Under the pieces are notes generated by a model. The model was not told the origin of the DNA and did no database searches. It saw only the letters and a program-made list of their open reading frames with translations. From Pseudomonas sp. B21-028 (lineage in GTDB: Bacteria; Pseudomonadota; Gammaproteobacteria; Pseudomonadales; Pseudomonadaceae), in NCBI RefSeq assembly GCF_024749045.1, contig NZ_CP087184.1:5394001-5458000 (forward strand): a stretch of DNA of 64,000 nucleotides. Reading direction: 5' to 3'. A program made the position numbers and the translations under genes. This document shows positions 20,522-29,875 of the stretch, in pieces. Position 1 is the stretch's first letter; each line of letters opens with the position of its first letter.

Positions 20522-21459
20522 TGAAAGGCGATACCGACTCCAGCGCTCGCGAAGACCTTGGCAGCGATTTCGCCCAGGCCCTGGCAGACGGCTGGCTGCC
20601 CATACGCGAAGTGGCGCGGCGAACCGGTGTCAACGCCGTGACGTTGCGCGCCTGGGAGCGCCGTTATGGCCTGATCGTGCCGTTGCGCACACCCAAGGGA
20701 CACCGGTTGTTCAACGCCGAACATGTACAGCGAATCCAGAGCATCCTCACCTGGATCGACCGGGGCGTGACGGTCAGCAAGATCAAGCCCTTGCTAGACG
20801 CGCCGCAACCGCCCACCGAACCGCCGGACAGCCATTGGCAGCGCCAGCGTCACGCCCTCGCCCTGGCAGTGACGCAACTGGCCGAGCGCCAGGTGGATGA
20901 TCTGGTCAACCAGGCCATGGGCTTGTACCCACCCGGGACAGTGTGCGAACAGTTGCTGTTGCCCCTGCTGGAGGAGCTGCAGTTGCGCTGGCAGGGCCAG
21001 TTCGGCGCGCAGTTGGAGCGGGTATTCCTGTATTCCTGGCTGCGCAGCAAGTTCGGCAGCCGGATCTATCACAACAACCGTCAGCTACGCGGCGCGCCGT
21101 TGCTGTTGGTCAACCAGTCGGACGTTCCCCTGGAACCGGGCCTGTGGCTCACCGCCTGGCTGGCGAGCAGCGCCGATTGCCCGGTGGAAGTCTTCGACGG
21201 GCCGATACCGGCAGGCGAACTGGCCTTGGCGGTCGAACGCCTCAAGGCCCGCGGCGTACTGCTGTACTCCAGCCACGCCATGAATCTGTCCCAACTGCCC
21301 AGGCTGCTGAATGGAGTCGACTGCCCGATCATCGTTGCCGGCAGCGCCGCCTCGATCCATCACGCCAAATTGTCCACCGGCGTCTCGATGAAGGACATCG
21401 CCTGGGCCGAAGACCCGTTAGCGGCTTACCGCGAGCTGAGTCGCAGAGCACTTCTTTGA
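20521..21459 (+). CDS. MerR-family regulator, LitR/CarH-like without B12 ligand (PplR-type)
   Basis: 312 residues from the ATG at 20521. The winged helix-turn-helix lies at about residues 25-95 (REVARRTGVNAVTLRAWERR then YGLIVPLRTPKGHRLF). The C-terminal part follows the cobalamin-binding layout of CarH/LitR (helical bundle, then Rossmann-like), but the DxHxxG histidine motif expected for B12 is not there. This matches class II LitR proteins, which respond to light through a separate LOV protein. Translationally coupled to the DUF523 gene and one base before the first possible phr start. Probably represses this operon and the 18397 gene. Confidence 0.85.
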   Translation: MKGDTDSSAREDLGSDFAQALADGWLPIREVARRTGVNAVTLRAWERRYGLIVPLRTPKGHRLFNAEHVQRIQSILTWIDRGVTVSKIKPLLDAPQPPTEPPDSHWQRQRHALALAVTQLAERQVDDLVNQAMGLYPPGTVCEQLLLPLLEELQLRWQGQFGAQLERVFLYSWLRSKFGSRIYHNNRQLRGAPLLLVNQSDVPLEPGLWLTAWLASSADCPVEVFDGPIPAGELALAVERLKARGVLLYSSHAMNLSQLPRLLNGVDCPIIVAGSAASIHHAKLSTGVSMKDIAWAEDPLAAYRELSRRALL

Positions 21460-21472
21460 AATGGAAAAACCC

Positions 21473-22927
21473 ATGCAATTGATCTGGCTGCGCAGTGACC
21501 TGCGCGTGAACGACAATACCGCGCTGGCGGCTGCCGCGGCCCGGGGGCCTTGCGTGGCGGTGTACCTGACGAGCCCGGCACAGTGGCGTGCCCATGATGA
21601 CGCCCCGTGCAAGATCGATTTCTGGCTGCGCAACCTGGCTGCGCTGAGCAAGGCCTTGGCCGAACTGAACATTCCCTTGTTGATCCGCCATGCACCGCAC
21701 TGGGATCAGGCTCCGTCCGTATTGCTCACGCTGTGCCGCGAACTGAACATCGAAGCCGTTCATGCCAACGAAGAATACGGAGTGAATGAGGCTCGGCGCG
21801 ATGCCGAAGCAGCCCGTTGCCTGAAAGCCCAGGGCATCGATTTTCACAGTTATCTCGACCAACTGCTGTTCAAGCCCGGCAGCGTGCTGACCCGGACCGG
21901 CAGCTATTTCCAGGTGTTCAGCCAATTTCGCAAAGTCTGTTACAGCCGCCTGCGCCTTTCACTGCCGAAGCTGGTCTGTGCGCCGGCCCGGCAGGCACCG
22001 ACCGGCATCCACAGCGACCCGGTGCCCACAGAGGTCGAAGGATTTGCTCTCCCTAGCGATTCCTTGCGCGCCCTCTGGCCCGCCGGAGAAAACGAAGCTC
22101 GGCGGCGCCTCGACACGTTCGTCGATCAACACCTGGACTTTTACCAAAGCGAACGGGACTTCCCCGCCAGGCCCGGTACCAGCCAGCTTTCGGCTTACCT
22201 GGTGGCTGGCGTGGTCTCGCCGCGCCAGTGCCTGCACGCCGCATTGCAGGCTAACCAGGGCGAATTCGAGAGCGGAAGTGTCGGAGTTGTGACCTGGATC
22301 AATGAATTGCTCTGGCGTGAGTTCTATAAACACATTCTGGTGGGCTTTCCCCGTGTGTCCCGTCATCGTGCGTTTCGCCCGGAAACCGAAGCCCTGGCCT
22401 GGCGCAATGCGCCTGAAGAGCTGGCAGCCTGGAAGCAGGCACGCACCGGACTGCCGATCATCGATGCAGCCATGCGTCAGCTATTGGAAACAGGATGGAT
22501 GCATAACCGTTTACGGATGGTCGTCGCGATGTTTCTTACCAAGAACCTGCTGATCGACTGGCGCGAAGGCGAGCGCTTTTTCATGCAGCACCTGATCGAC
22601 GGAGACCTGGCCGCCAATAACGGTGGCTGGCAATGGAGCGCCTCCACCGGCACCGACTCGGCGCCCTGGTTTCGCATCTTCAACCCCTTGAGCCAATCGG
22701 AAAAATTCGACCGTGAGGGCCTGTTTATCAAACGCTGGTTACCTGAGCTGAACGATCTCGATAAGCAACAGGTCCATAATCCATTGGGCGGATTGTTCCA
22801 TAGGCCGGACTACCCGGCTCCGATCGTCAATCTCAGCCAATCCCGGGAACGTGCGTTGGGGGCATTCAGGAATTTGCCGACGCGGCGACATGCCACGACT
22901 GGCAAGCCGGGCGATCAGCGAACTTAA
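21473..22927 (+). CDS. phr: Deoxyribodipyrimidine photo-lyase (CPD photolyase)
   Basis: 484 residues from the ATG at 21473 (MQLIWLRSDLRVNDNTALAA), the N-terminus shared with relatives; an ATG at 21461 would add MEKP. It splits UV-induced cyclobutane pyrimidine dimers using light, with FADH- and an antenna cofactor. The N-terminal alpha/beta antenna domain is followed by the helical FAD domain with WINELLWREFYKHIL, TGLPIIDAAMRQLLETGWMH (in parts) and LAANNGGWQWSASTGTDSAP. Third gene of the DUF523-MerR-phr operon. Confidence 0.95.
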   Translation: MQLIWLRSDLRVNDNTALAAAAARGPCVAVYLTSPAQWRAHDDAPCKIDFWLRNLAALSKALAELNIPLLIRHAPHWDQAPSVLLTLCRELNIEAVHANEEYGVNEARRDAEAARCLKAQGIDFHSYLDQLLFKPGSVLTRTGSYFQVFSQFRKVCYSRLRLSLPKLVCAPARQAPTGIHSDPVPTEVEGFALPSDSLRALWPAGENEARRRLDTFVDQHLDFYQSERDFPARPGTSQLSAYLVAGVVSPRQCLHAALQANQGEFESGSVGVVTWINELLWREFYKHILVGFPRVSRHRAFRPETEALAWRNAPEELAAWKQARTGLPIIDAAMRQLLETGWMHNRLRMVVAMFLTKNLLIDWREGERFFMQHLIDGDLAANNGGWQWSASTGTDSAPWFRIFNPLSQSEKFDREGLFIKRWLPELNDLDKQQVHNPLGGLFHRPDYPAPIVNLSQSRERALGAFRNLPTRRHATTGKPGDQRT

Positions 22928-22966
22928 AATTATCGACATCCGGAGTGCTGGCTCAGTCAGGCGAGA

Positions 22967-22981
22967 TATAGTCAAACTATA
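22967..22981. promoter_or_regulatory. Perfect palindrome before the SDR gene
   Basis: TATAGT-CAA-ACTATA, a 6+6 inverted repeat with 3-base centre in an otherwise ordinary 122-base gap between phr and the SDR gene. It could be an operator; its ACTATAC half resembles the CTATACA element at 19511-19517. Confidence 0.45.
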
Positions 22982-23049
22982 CGCAAGGACTTTGCCATGG
23001 GCACCCCTTACCCGTCGCGGCGTGCCGCCCCGATCAAGAGGAGTATGGA

Positions 23050-23808
23050 ATGGGCCAGAGACCACCACGACGATATTGGCTAACGGGGGCTGGTAACGGA
23101 GTTGGCGCTTCGTTGGCCCAGGCAATACTCGAAACCGGGGCGAACCTGGCCATCAGTTCACGCTCGGCTCAATCCTGCGAAGCGCTGTCGGCACGTTATC
23201 CAGGTCAGGTACTGACGATGCCTGGCGACTTGACCGACGACCAGACGGTACGCGACATCATTGATCGGATCGCTCAACAGTGGGGAGCCCTGGACACGCT
23301 GATCCTGAACGCCGGCACCACCGAGTACGTTGACAGTCAGCTCCCCGACGCTGCTCTCATCGAACACATTGTGCGCAGCAACCTGTTGGTCGCAAGCCTT
23401 TGCATCGAAACAGCCTCGCCATTGCTGCGTGCCGGCACCGCGCCCCTGCTGGTGGGCATCATCAGCCCGGCAACTTACCTGCCACCGTCCCACACCGAAG
23501 GCAACAACGGGGCAATGCGTTATCTTTTCGAATCGGCTCGCGCCTCCGAAAACATCGATGTAACGCTTGTTCGCCCGGACTTCGATAGCGCGCTTGGGAG
23601 CCTGGCGGACTTTCCGGCCACACCAGGCTCGGCAGACGAAACGGCCGCCTACATCCTGAGCCAGTTGGTCGAACGTCCCCATGAAGTGCTTCTCCCTGTC
23701 ACGGCCCTGGCCGCGCTATGGCCGTTACCACCTTCGGGACAGACCGCACAGGCGGACATCGATCCTTGCCAGGCAAGCGCCTGGTCACCGATCAAGGGTC
23801 GACCCTGA
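23050..23808 (+). CDS. Divergent short-chain dehydrogenase/reductase, catalytic residues missing
   Basis: 252 residues; AGGAG 7 bases before the ATG fixes the start. The cofactor motif TGAGNGVGASLA and the NAG motif (LILNAGTTEYV) are intact. At the place of the catalytic YxxxK the sequence reads ISPATYLPPSHTEGNNGAMR, with no Tyr-x3-Lys. Either the residues are displaced or the protein is no longer a standard oxidoreductase. P. putida has a light-inducible SDR at the same position after phr. Confidence 0.75.
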   Translation: MGQRPPRRYWLTGAGNGVGASLAQAILETGANLAISSRSAQSCEALSARYPGQVLTMPGDLTDDQTVRDIIDRIAQQWGALDTLILNAGTTEYVDSQLPDAALIEHIVRSNLLVASLCIETASPLLRAGTAPLLVGIISPATYLPPSHTEGNNGAMRYLFESARASENIDVTLVRPDFDSALGSLADFPATPGSADETAAYILSQLVERPHEVLLPVTALAALWPLPPSGQTAQADIDPCQASAWSPIKGRP

Positions 23809-23836
23809 ACGGCCCGCTTGCCTTACACTGCGCGCC

Positions 23837-24142
23837 ATGGAAACCATCCCTCTCGCTGACCTCACCGCACCGACCGTTACGTGTTCAACGTGCGCGGCGT
23901 GCTGCTGCCAACTGGAAGTGCTGCTGATCACCGACACCGGCGTCCCGCAACGCTTCATCGCCACGGACGATTGGGGCGGGGAAGTGATGCTGCGTCTCGA
24001 TGATGGCTGGTGCGCGGCGCTGGATCGCGACAGCATGAAGTGCACCATCTACGAAAAGCGCCCGCTGATCTGCCGGGAGTTCGAGATGGGAGCGCCGGAG
24101 TGTATTGAGGAGCGCCAGGGGATTACGACGGCATATCGGTAG
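23837..24142 (+). CDS. YkgJ-family cysteine-cluster protein
   Basis: 101 residues from the ATG at 23837. Cysteines cluster in TCSTCAACCCQLEVLL, then DGWCAALDRDSMKCTIYEKR and RPLICREFEMGAPEC, the CxxCxxCC...C...C pattern of the zinc/iron-chelating YkgJ (DUF/UPF0153) family. Function unproven. Twenty-eight bases after the SDR stop, so possibly co-transcribed. Confidence 0.85.
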   Translation: METIPLADLTAPTVTCSTCAACCCQLEVLLITDTGVPQRFIATDDWGGEVMLRLDDGWCAALDRDSMKCTIYEKRPLICREFEMGAPECIEERQGITTAYR

Positions 24143-24151
24143 AACATCGCC

Positions 24152-24254
24152 GCCGCTATCGCGAGCAGGCGTGCGCCCACAGGGATCAGCAGGGGATATC
24201 AGACTCGCGGCTACCCGCGAAACAGTGTGGGAGCGAGCCTGCTCGCGATAGCGG
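24152..24254. repeat. REP pair
   Basis: CCGCTATCGCGAGCAGGCGT...CCCACAGG and the inverted TGTGGGAGCGAGCCTGCTCG...ATAGCGG. The left copy has two changes (GCGTGCGCCC). Confidence 0.88.
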
Positions 24255-24324
24255 TAACACAATCGACGTCAAAGCCAACCGCACCAGCGCCGTTGCAAGC
24301 AACTGCTCCCCACAGGGTCAGGTA

Positions 24325-24843
24325 TTACAGCGGCATCGTGTAATGCAGGGCGTAGCTTTCCACGCCATCGTTGGTCGACTTGATGCCCGCATTGGAATAG
24401 TGAGTGGCACGAATGCCCACTTCATGTCCGCCATTGAAGCGCAGGCCGAAGCCGATGCGGTCTTCGAACTGGAACGCGGTACCGAGCTTGTTATCTTCCA
24501 CCTCGGTCTTGTCGAACAGCGCAACGCCCACGCCGGCCTCAATGTAAGGCTTCACGTTCTCCCCGGAAAATTCATACACGAAGACCGGCGAGAACGACAG
24601 GCTGTGGTTACTGGAAGTCTTATCCCCTTCCCAGTAGGTGTAGGCACCGCTCCAGTAGCCGGTCAGACGGCCTACGTCGCTTTGCCACCAACTCTTGTCC
24701 CAATCGAATTGCATCCCCAGGCGATAGGTCATGGTCGAGTCGCTGGTCTGGCCGACCCCGAACTCAACACCCGCAGCCTGCGCCGTGTAAGTGTGCCCCA
24801 GCAATGCAGCCGCAAATGCGGCAAAGCAGAATAAGCGCTTCAT
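24325..24843 (-). CDS. pagL: Lipid A 3-O-deacylase PagL
   Basis: 172 residues from the ATG at 24843 (GGATG site); two upstream in-frame ATGs give a poorer signal peptide. Residues 1-23 are a Sec signal ending AQA-A, the rest an outer-membrane beta-barrel closing at aromatic/Leu residues (YALHYTMPL). PagL removes the 3-O acyl chain from lipid A. The Ser-His-Glu triad is visible as H148 and S150 in RATHYSNAG and E162 twelve residues later, the known spacing. Stands alone between a REP pair and murI; P. aeruginosa has it in the same position. Confidence 0.93.
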   Translation of the reverse strand: MKRLFCFAAFAAALLGHTYTAQAAGVEFGVGQTSDSTMTYRLGMQFDWDKSWWQSDVGRLTGYWSGAYTYWEGDKTSSNHSLSFSPVFVYEFSGENVKPYIEAGVGVALFDKTEVEDNKLGTAFQFEDRIGFGLRFNGGHEVGIRATHYSNAGIKSTNDGVESYALHYTMPL

Positions 24844-24959
24844 TAGAAACATCCTTTTCCGAACGAACATCGTTAGTTTTTTGTTACAAACCGACAGAGC
24901 TATAGAAATCCGCGCCGGAACAGAAGTTCAGCAGCATTTACGGAATTTTCACATTTTGC

Positions 24960-25751
24960 TTACAGATTGAAGCTTTGCACAAGGCCAGACGAACGCCATA
25001 ACATCGGTAGGATATTTCTTAAATGTGTCGGATCAGCGCTACTCCAGAATTGAGTTTCGCTGGCCGGTCCCTCCGCCAACAACCCACGTTCGGCCAGCAG
25101 ACGCTGAAGTTGCCGGGCCACGGCGGCGCCGGTGTCGATCAGGCTGATGTGATCCGGGATCATCTGCTTGAGCAATGGCCTGAGGAACGGATAGTGCGTG
25201 CACCCCAGGATCAGCGTATCGCAGCCGGCTGCGAGCAACGGGTCAACGTAATGTTGCAGCAACTGATGCAAGGCCGGACTGTGCAAGTCACCCGTCTCGA
25301 TCAGTTCCACCAGGCCCGGGCACGGTTGGGTGATGACCCGCACATCGGTGGCGAAACGGTCGAGCAAGGCGGCGAACTTGGCGCTCTGCAAGGTGCCAGT
25401 GGTGGCCAGTACGCCGACTATGCCACTGCGGGTAGCGGCGGCGGCCGGCTTGACCGCCGGCTCCATGCCGACGATGGGCCAGTGGGGAAAATCGCGACGC
25501 AAATCAGCTACCGCGGCGACCGTCGCGGTATTGCAAGCCACCACCAGTGCCTTGGCGCCCTGGCCGAGGAGAAAATCGGCAATGATCGCGCAGCGCTGTC
25601 GGATGTATTCCGGCGTTTTCTCGCCGTAGGGGATATGCCCGCAGTCAGCCATGTACAACAGCGATTCGTTGGGCAGCAGCCGACGGATCTCCCCCAGCAC
25701 CGACAACCCGCCGACGCCCGAGTCGAGCACACCGACCGGCGCTTCACTCAT
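24960..25751 (-). CDS. murI: Glutamate racemase
   Basis: 263 residues from the ATG at 25751 ([20 protein letters not shown]); the upstream extension overlaps moeB. It supplies D-glutamate for peptidoglycan. The two catalytic cysteines lie in [14 protein letters not shown] (C73) and [13 protein letters not shown]; the Asp of VLDSGVGGL is also conserved. Last gene of the hemA-prfA-prmC-moeB-murI operon, overlapping moeB by 8 bases. Confidence 0.96.
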   Translation of the reverse strand: MSEAPVGVLDSGVGGLSVLGEIRRLLPNESLLYMADCGHIPYGEKTPEYIRQRCAIIADFLLGQGAKALVVACNTATVAAVADLRRDFPHWPIVGMEPAVKPAAAATRSGIVGVLATTGTLQSAKFAALLDRFATDVRVITQPCPGLVELIETGDLHSPALHQLLQHYVDPLLAAGCDTLILGCTHYPFLRPLLKQMIPDHISLIDTGAAVARQLQRLLAERGLLAEGPASETQFWSSADPTHLRNILPMLWRSSGLVQSFNL

Positions 25752-26499
25752 GCGAGCCACCACAGACACTACAGCCCGGGTCACGCTTGACCCGTAATTC
25801 GCGGAACCGCGTCCCCAAGGCATCGATCAACAGCAGGCGTCCCACCAACGGCTCACCAAAACCGGCCAGCAATTTCAAGGCTTCAAGGGCTTGCAAACTG
25901 CCCACCAGGCCCACCAACGGCCCAAGCACCCCCGCTTCGCTGCAGGTCAGCTCGGCCTCGCTGCCATGGCCGTAGAGGCAGTGATAGCAAGGGCTTTCGG
26001 GACGGCGTGGGTCGAACACCGAAAGCTGGCCCTCAAGACGGATCGCCGCACCGCTGACCAGTGGCTTGCCCGCTGCGACACACGCCGCGTTGACCGCCGT
26101 GCGCGTCGAAAAATTATCGGAACAGTCCAGCACCAGATCCACTGCCGCGACAGCCGCGGCCAGGCTGTCCTCGTCCATGGCCGTCGGATGAGGCACCAGT
26201 CGAACCTCGGGATTGATCGCCGTGAGACGACGCAGGGCCGAATCGACCTTGCTCAGGCCAACGCTGTCGGTGTCATGGATGATCTGGCGTTGCAGGTTAG
26301 TCAGGTCGACCGTATCGAAGTCCGCCAGGTGCAGTTCGCCAACCCCGGCGGCGGCCAGATACAAAGCCACCGGCGCACCGAGACCACCGAGGCCGACAAT
26401 CAATGCACGACTCTGCTTGAGGCGCAGCTGGCCGTCGATGTCGACATGTTGCAGCAGAATCTGCCGGCTGTAGCGCAACAGCTCCTGATCGTTCAGCAC
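25744..26499 (-). CDS. moeB: Molybdopterin-synthase adenylyltransferase MoeB (ThiF family)
   Basis: 251 residues assuming the GTG at 26499 (GGGGTG about 8 bases upstream; [13 protein letters not shown] matches relatives). A second GTG at 26508 is possible. It adenylates the MoaD C-terminus for molybdopterin synthesis. The nucleotide motif is [20 protein letters not shown], with [13 protein letters not shown] and DCSDNF. Zinc cysteines: CYHCLYG and a C-terminal CSVCGG. The GTG start overlaps the end of prmC by 7 bases, indicating translational coupling. Confidence 0.93.
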   Translation of the reverse strand: MLNDQELLRYSRQILLQHVDIDGQLRLKQSRALIVGLGGLGAPVALYLAAAGVGELHLADFDTVDLTNLQRQIIHDTDSVGLSKVDSALRRLTAINPEVRLVPHPTAMDEDSLAAAVAAVDLVLDCSDNFSTRTAVNAACVAAGKPLVSGAAIRLEGQLSVFDPRRPESPCYHCLYGHGSEAELTCSEAGVLGPLVGLVGSLQALEALKLLAGFGEPLVGRLLLIDALGTRFRELRVKRDPGCSVCGGSHE

Positions 26500-27323
26500 G
26501 GCAGGCACCCCAGGCTGATGCGTTCATGGCCGCCGAGGTCCTTGCGACTGTGGACCTCGGAGAAGCCCTGGGCCTGCAACAGATCCCGCACCGCCCCGGC
26601 CTGATCGTAACCGTGCTCGAGCATCAACCAGCCGCCCGGTGCCAGATGAACCGGCGCCTGAGCAATGATCTCGCGCAGGTCATCGAGCCCATCCTGGCCC
26701 GCGACCAATGCACTGGCGGGTTCGAAACGCACGTCGCCTTCGGCCAGGTGTGGATCGGCGGCGGCAATGTAAGGCGGGTTGCTGATGATCAACTCGAAAC
26801 GCTCACCATCCAAGGCACTGAACCAGTGACTGCTCGACACCGTGACGTTGGCCAGGCCCAGGCGCTGGCGATTGCGCTCGGCCAGGGCCACGGCCTCCAG
26901 CACCCGGTCGACCGCCGTGACCATCCAGGCCTGGCGCTCGCTGGCCAGGGCCAGGGCAATCGCGCCGCTGCCGGTGCCCAGATCCAGGACCCTGGCCGCA
27001 GCGGCCGGCAGCAAGGCCAGCGCGGTTTCTACCAGCAACTCGGTGTCGGGACGCGGAATCAGGGTATGGGGCGCGACTTCCAGGTCAAGTTTCCAGAAGC
27101 CCTGCTGCCCCAGGATATAGGCCACCGGCTCGCCGGAACGACGCCGACGCAGGTACTCGGAAAACAGCAGCGCGGCCTCGCTTGGCACGATCCGCTCGGG
27201 CCAGGTGTGCAGGAAGCTGCGGGACTTGCCCAGCGCCGCCGCCAGCAGCAACTCGGTGTCCAGTTTTGGCGTGGGTGAATCCGGCAGCTCGGCGGCGCGT
27301 AGCAGACTGGCGATGATGGTCAT
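26493..27323 (-). CDS. prmC: Release-factor glutamine methyltransferase
   Basis: 276 residues. It methylates the GGQ glutamine of RF1/RF2 with SAM. The N-terminal helical substrate domain is followed by a Rossmann methyltransferase domain: VLDLGTGSGAIALALASE (SAM loop, about 112-129) and the NPPY motif at 182-185 (ISNPPYIAAADPHL), which holds the glutamine amide. Its own substrate gene prfA lies 11 bases upstream. Confidence 0.96.
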   Translation of the reverse strand: MTIIASLLRAAELPDSPTPKLDTELLLAAALGKSRSFLHTWPERIVPSEAALLFSEYLRRRRSGEPVAYILGQQGFWKLDLEVAPHTLIPRPDTELLVETALALLPAAAARVLDLGTGSGAIALALASERQAWMVTAVDRVLEAVALAERNRQRLGLANVTVSSSHWFSALDGERFELIISNPPYIAAADPHLAEGDVRFEPASALVAGQDGLDDLREIIAQAPVHLAPGGWLMLEHGYDQAGAVRDLLQAQGFSEVHSRKDLGGHERISLGCLPC

Positions 27324-27334
27324 GTGTTCACCTT

Positions 27335-28417
27335 TTATTCGCCAATCGCGGCCAATTGGTCGGCCTGGTATTCGGCCAGCAGCGGTTCGATCACCGCATC
27401 GACACCGCCGGCCAGGATTTCATCCAGGGAATACAAGGTCAGGTTGACCCGGTGATCGGTGACCCGGCCCTGGGCAAAGTTGTAGGTGCGGATGCGTTCG
27501 GAGCGATCACCCGAGCCCACCAGCAACTTGCGCTCGCTGGCGATGGCGCTGGCGGCGGCACTGGTCTGCTGGTCGTTGAGCTTGGCCGACAGCCAGGCCA
27601 TGGCCCGGGCCCGGTTCTTGTGCTGGGAACGCTCTTCCTGGCATTCGACCACAATGCCCGAAGGCAAGTGGGTAATGCGGATCGCCGAATCGGTCTTGTT
27701 GACGTGCTGACCGCCCGCGCCGGAAGAGCGGTAGGTGTCGATCCGCAGGTCCGCCGGGTTGATTTCGATGGCTTCCTGTTCGTCCGGCTCGGGCAATACC
27801 GCCACCGTGCAGGCCGAGGTGTGGATGCGCCCCTGGGACTCGGTGGCCGGCACGCGCTGTACGCGGTGGGCGCCGGACTCGAACTTCAACTTGCCGTAGA
27901 CGTTGTCGCCTTCGACCCGGGCGATGACTTCCTTATAGCCGCCATGCTCCCCTTCGTTCTCCGAGAGGATCTCCACCCGCCAACCGCGACGCTCGGCATA
28001 ACGCGAATACATGCGGAACAGGTCGCCGGAAAAGATCGCTGCCTCGTCGCCACCGGTGCCGGCACGGATCTCGAGGAACACGTTGCGCCCATCGTTCGGA
28101 TCCTTGGGCAGCAGCATGCGTTGCAGGTTGCTTTCCAGTTCGATCAACTGCTCCTTGGCTTCGCGGACTTCCTCCACTGCCATTTCACGCAGGTCCGGGT
28201 CGCTGTCCTTGAGCAGCGCCTGGGCACCGGCAAGGTCGTCCTGCACTTTGAGCAACTGTTTATAGGTGGCGACAACCGGCTCGACTTCCGCGTACTCCTT
28301 GGAATAGGTGCGGAATTTGTTCTGGTCGGAAATGACTTCACCATCGCCCAGCAGGGCAGTCAGTTCTTCGAAACGGTCCTGGAGGGTGTCCAGTTTATTG
28401 AGCAGTGACGCTTTCAT
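27335..28417 (-). CDS. prfA: Peptide chain release factor 1
   Basis: 360 residues, full length. The UAG/UAA discriminator tripeptide is P-A-T at 190-192 ([18 protein letters not shown]) and the peptidyl-transferase GGQ motif lies at 235-237 ([15 protein letters not shown]). Its ATG overlaps the hemA stop by 4 bases (ATGA), so hemA and prfA are translationally coupled, an arrangement conserved in gammaproteobacteria. Confidence 0.98.
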   Translation of the reverse strand: MKASLLNKLDTLQDRFEELTALLGDGEVISDQNKFRTYSKEYAEVEPVVATYKQLLKVQDDLAGAQALLKDSDPDLREMAVEEVREAKEQLIELESNLQRMLLPKDPNDGRNVFLEIRAGTGGDEAAIFSGDLFRMYSRYAERRGWRVEILSENEGEHGGYKEVIARVEGDNVYGKLKFESGAHRVQRVPATESQGRIHTSACTVAVLPEPDEQEAIEINPADLRIDTYRSSGAGGQHVNKTDSAIRITHLPSGIVVECQEERSQHKNRARAMAWLSAKLNDQQTSAAASAIASERKLLVGSGDRSERIRTYNFAQGRVTDHRVNLTLYSLDEILAGGVDAVIEPLLAEYQADQLAAIGE

Positions 28418-29703
28418 TGCGATTTCTTATCCGAAAAGCTATCCGGTGAACCCTCACCGAGGGCAAAGAGTTCCTGGGCCATGGCCAGTGCATCGAGGCG
28501 GCCCTCGGCGGTCAGTTTCTTGAGCTGGACACTGGGGGCGTGGAGCAATTTATTGGTCAGGCCACGGGCCAGTTGCACCAGCACTTCTTCGGCGCTGCCG
28601 CCGTTGGCCAGCAGGCGCTGGGCCTTTTGCAGCTCTTCATCGCGCAGGCGTTCGCTCTGCTGACGATAGGCCTTGAGCACATCCACCGCGGCCAGCTCGC
28701 GCAGGCGCACCATGAAGTCCTCGGCGCCAACGGTGATCATCTCTTCCGCCGCCTGGGCCGCGCCCTGCCGGCTCTTGAGGTTTTCGGCGACCACTTCATG
28801 CAGGTCGTCGACGCTGTAGAGGTACACATCGTCCAGTTCGCCGACCTCCGGCTCGATGTCCCGGGGCACGGCAATGTCCACCATGAAGATGGGCTTGTGC
28901 TTGCGCAGCTTCAGGGCGCTTTCCACCGCGCCCTTGCCCAGGATCGGCAACTGGCTGGCGGTGGAACTGATGACGATGTCACTGTGCACCAACTCGGCCG
29001 GGATATCCGACAGCAGCACCGCATGGGCGCCGAACTGTTCGGCCAGGGTACTGGCCCGCTCCAGGGTCCGGTTGGCGACGACGATGCGCTTGACCCCCAG
29101 GTCGTGCAGATGGCGGGCGACCAGGGTGATGGTCTCGCCGGCGCCGATCAGCAGTGCCTGGCTGCGTTGAAGATCGCTGAAAATCTGTTTTGCCAGGCTG
29201 ACGGCGGCAAACGCCACGGACACCGGGTTCTCGCCGATGGCCGTGTCGGTGCGCACCTGCTTGGCGGCATTGAACGTGGCCTGGAACAACCGCCCCAGCA
29301 GCGGGCCGACCGTACCGGCCTCCCGGGCCACGGCATAGGCCGACTTCATCTGGCCAAGAATCTGCGGTTCGCCCAGCACCAGCGAATCGAGCCCGGAGGC
29401 GACGCGCATCATGTGACGAACGGCCGCATCATCTTCGTGCACATAGGCACTGGCGCGCAGCTCCTCAAGGCTCAAGTCGTGGTATTCGGCCAGCCAGCGC
29501 AGCACCGCATCGGCCGAAACATGATCCTGTTCTATATAGAGTTCACTGCGATTGCAGGTAGAGAGGATCGCAGCCTCGCGGCTCTCGGTGAGCCGGCAGA
29601 GCTGCTGCAAGGCCTCCACCAGTTGCTCAGGCGTAAAGGCCACGCGCTCGCGGACGTCTACTGAAGCAGTCTTGTGGTTGATACCAAGTGCAAGGAAGGC
29701 CAT
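28414..29703 (-). CDS. hemA: Glutamyl-tRNA reductase
   Basis: 429 residues. First committed step of C5 tetrapyrrole synthesis: glutamyl-tRNA to glutamate-1-semialdehyde with NADPH. The catalytic cysteine is C50 in [11 protein letters not shown]; the N-terminus [18 protein letters not shown] and the NADPH-domain [17 protein letters not shown] are typical. First gene of the operon running to murI, divergent from the TPR lipoprotein gene across 172 bases (29704-29875). Confidence 0.97.
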   Translation of the reverse strand: MAFLALGINHKTASVDVRERVAFTPEQLVEALQQLCRLTESREAAILSTCNRSELYIEQDHVSADAVLRWLAEYHDLSLEELRASAYVHEDDAAVRHMMRVASGLDSLVLGEPQILGQMKSAYAVAREAGTVGPLLGRLFQATFNAAKQVRTDTAIGENPVSVAFAAVSLAKQIFSDLQRSQALLIGAGETITLVARHLHDLGVKRIVVANRTLERASTLAEQFGAHAVLLSDIPAELVHSDIVISSTASQLPILGKGAVESALKLRKHKPIFMVDIAVPRDIEPEVGELDDVYLYSVDDLHEVVAENLKSRQGAAQAAEEMITVGAEDFMVRLRELAAVDVLKAYRQQSERLRDEELQKAQRLLANGGSAEEVLVQLARGLTNKLLHAPSVQLKKLTAEGRLDALAMAQELFALGEGSPDSFSDKKSQ

Positions 29704-29875
29704 TCAAGGTCGCTGATGGTGACGTGAAGCCGGCAATTGTCCTACTTCGCCAGATCCAGAACAACTACCGCATCTCTATCGCCCTCGCCCGCTCCGTAAA
29801 TCGACGGGGCGGTTATGTTTGACCGAAGGCTTGTGTCATGATGATCCGACCGCAGGTTAGTCGTCCTCTTCCTAT

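Noticed and set aside
22998..23087. 29-codon frame MGTPYPSRRAAPIKRSMEWA... overlapping the SDR start
   Set aside because: No ribosome site, and it overlaps the well-supported SDR start in another frame.
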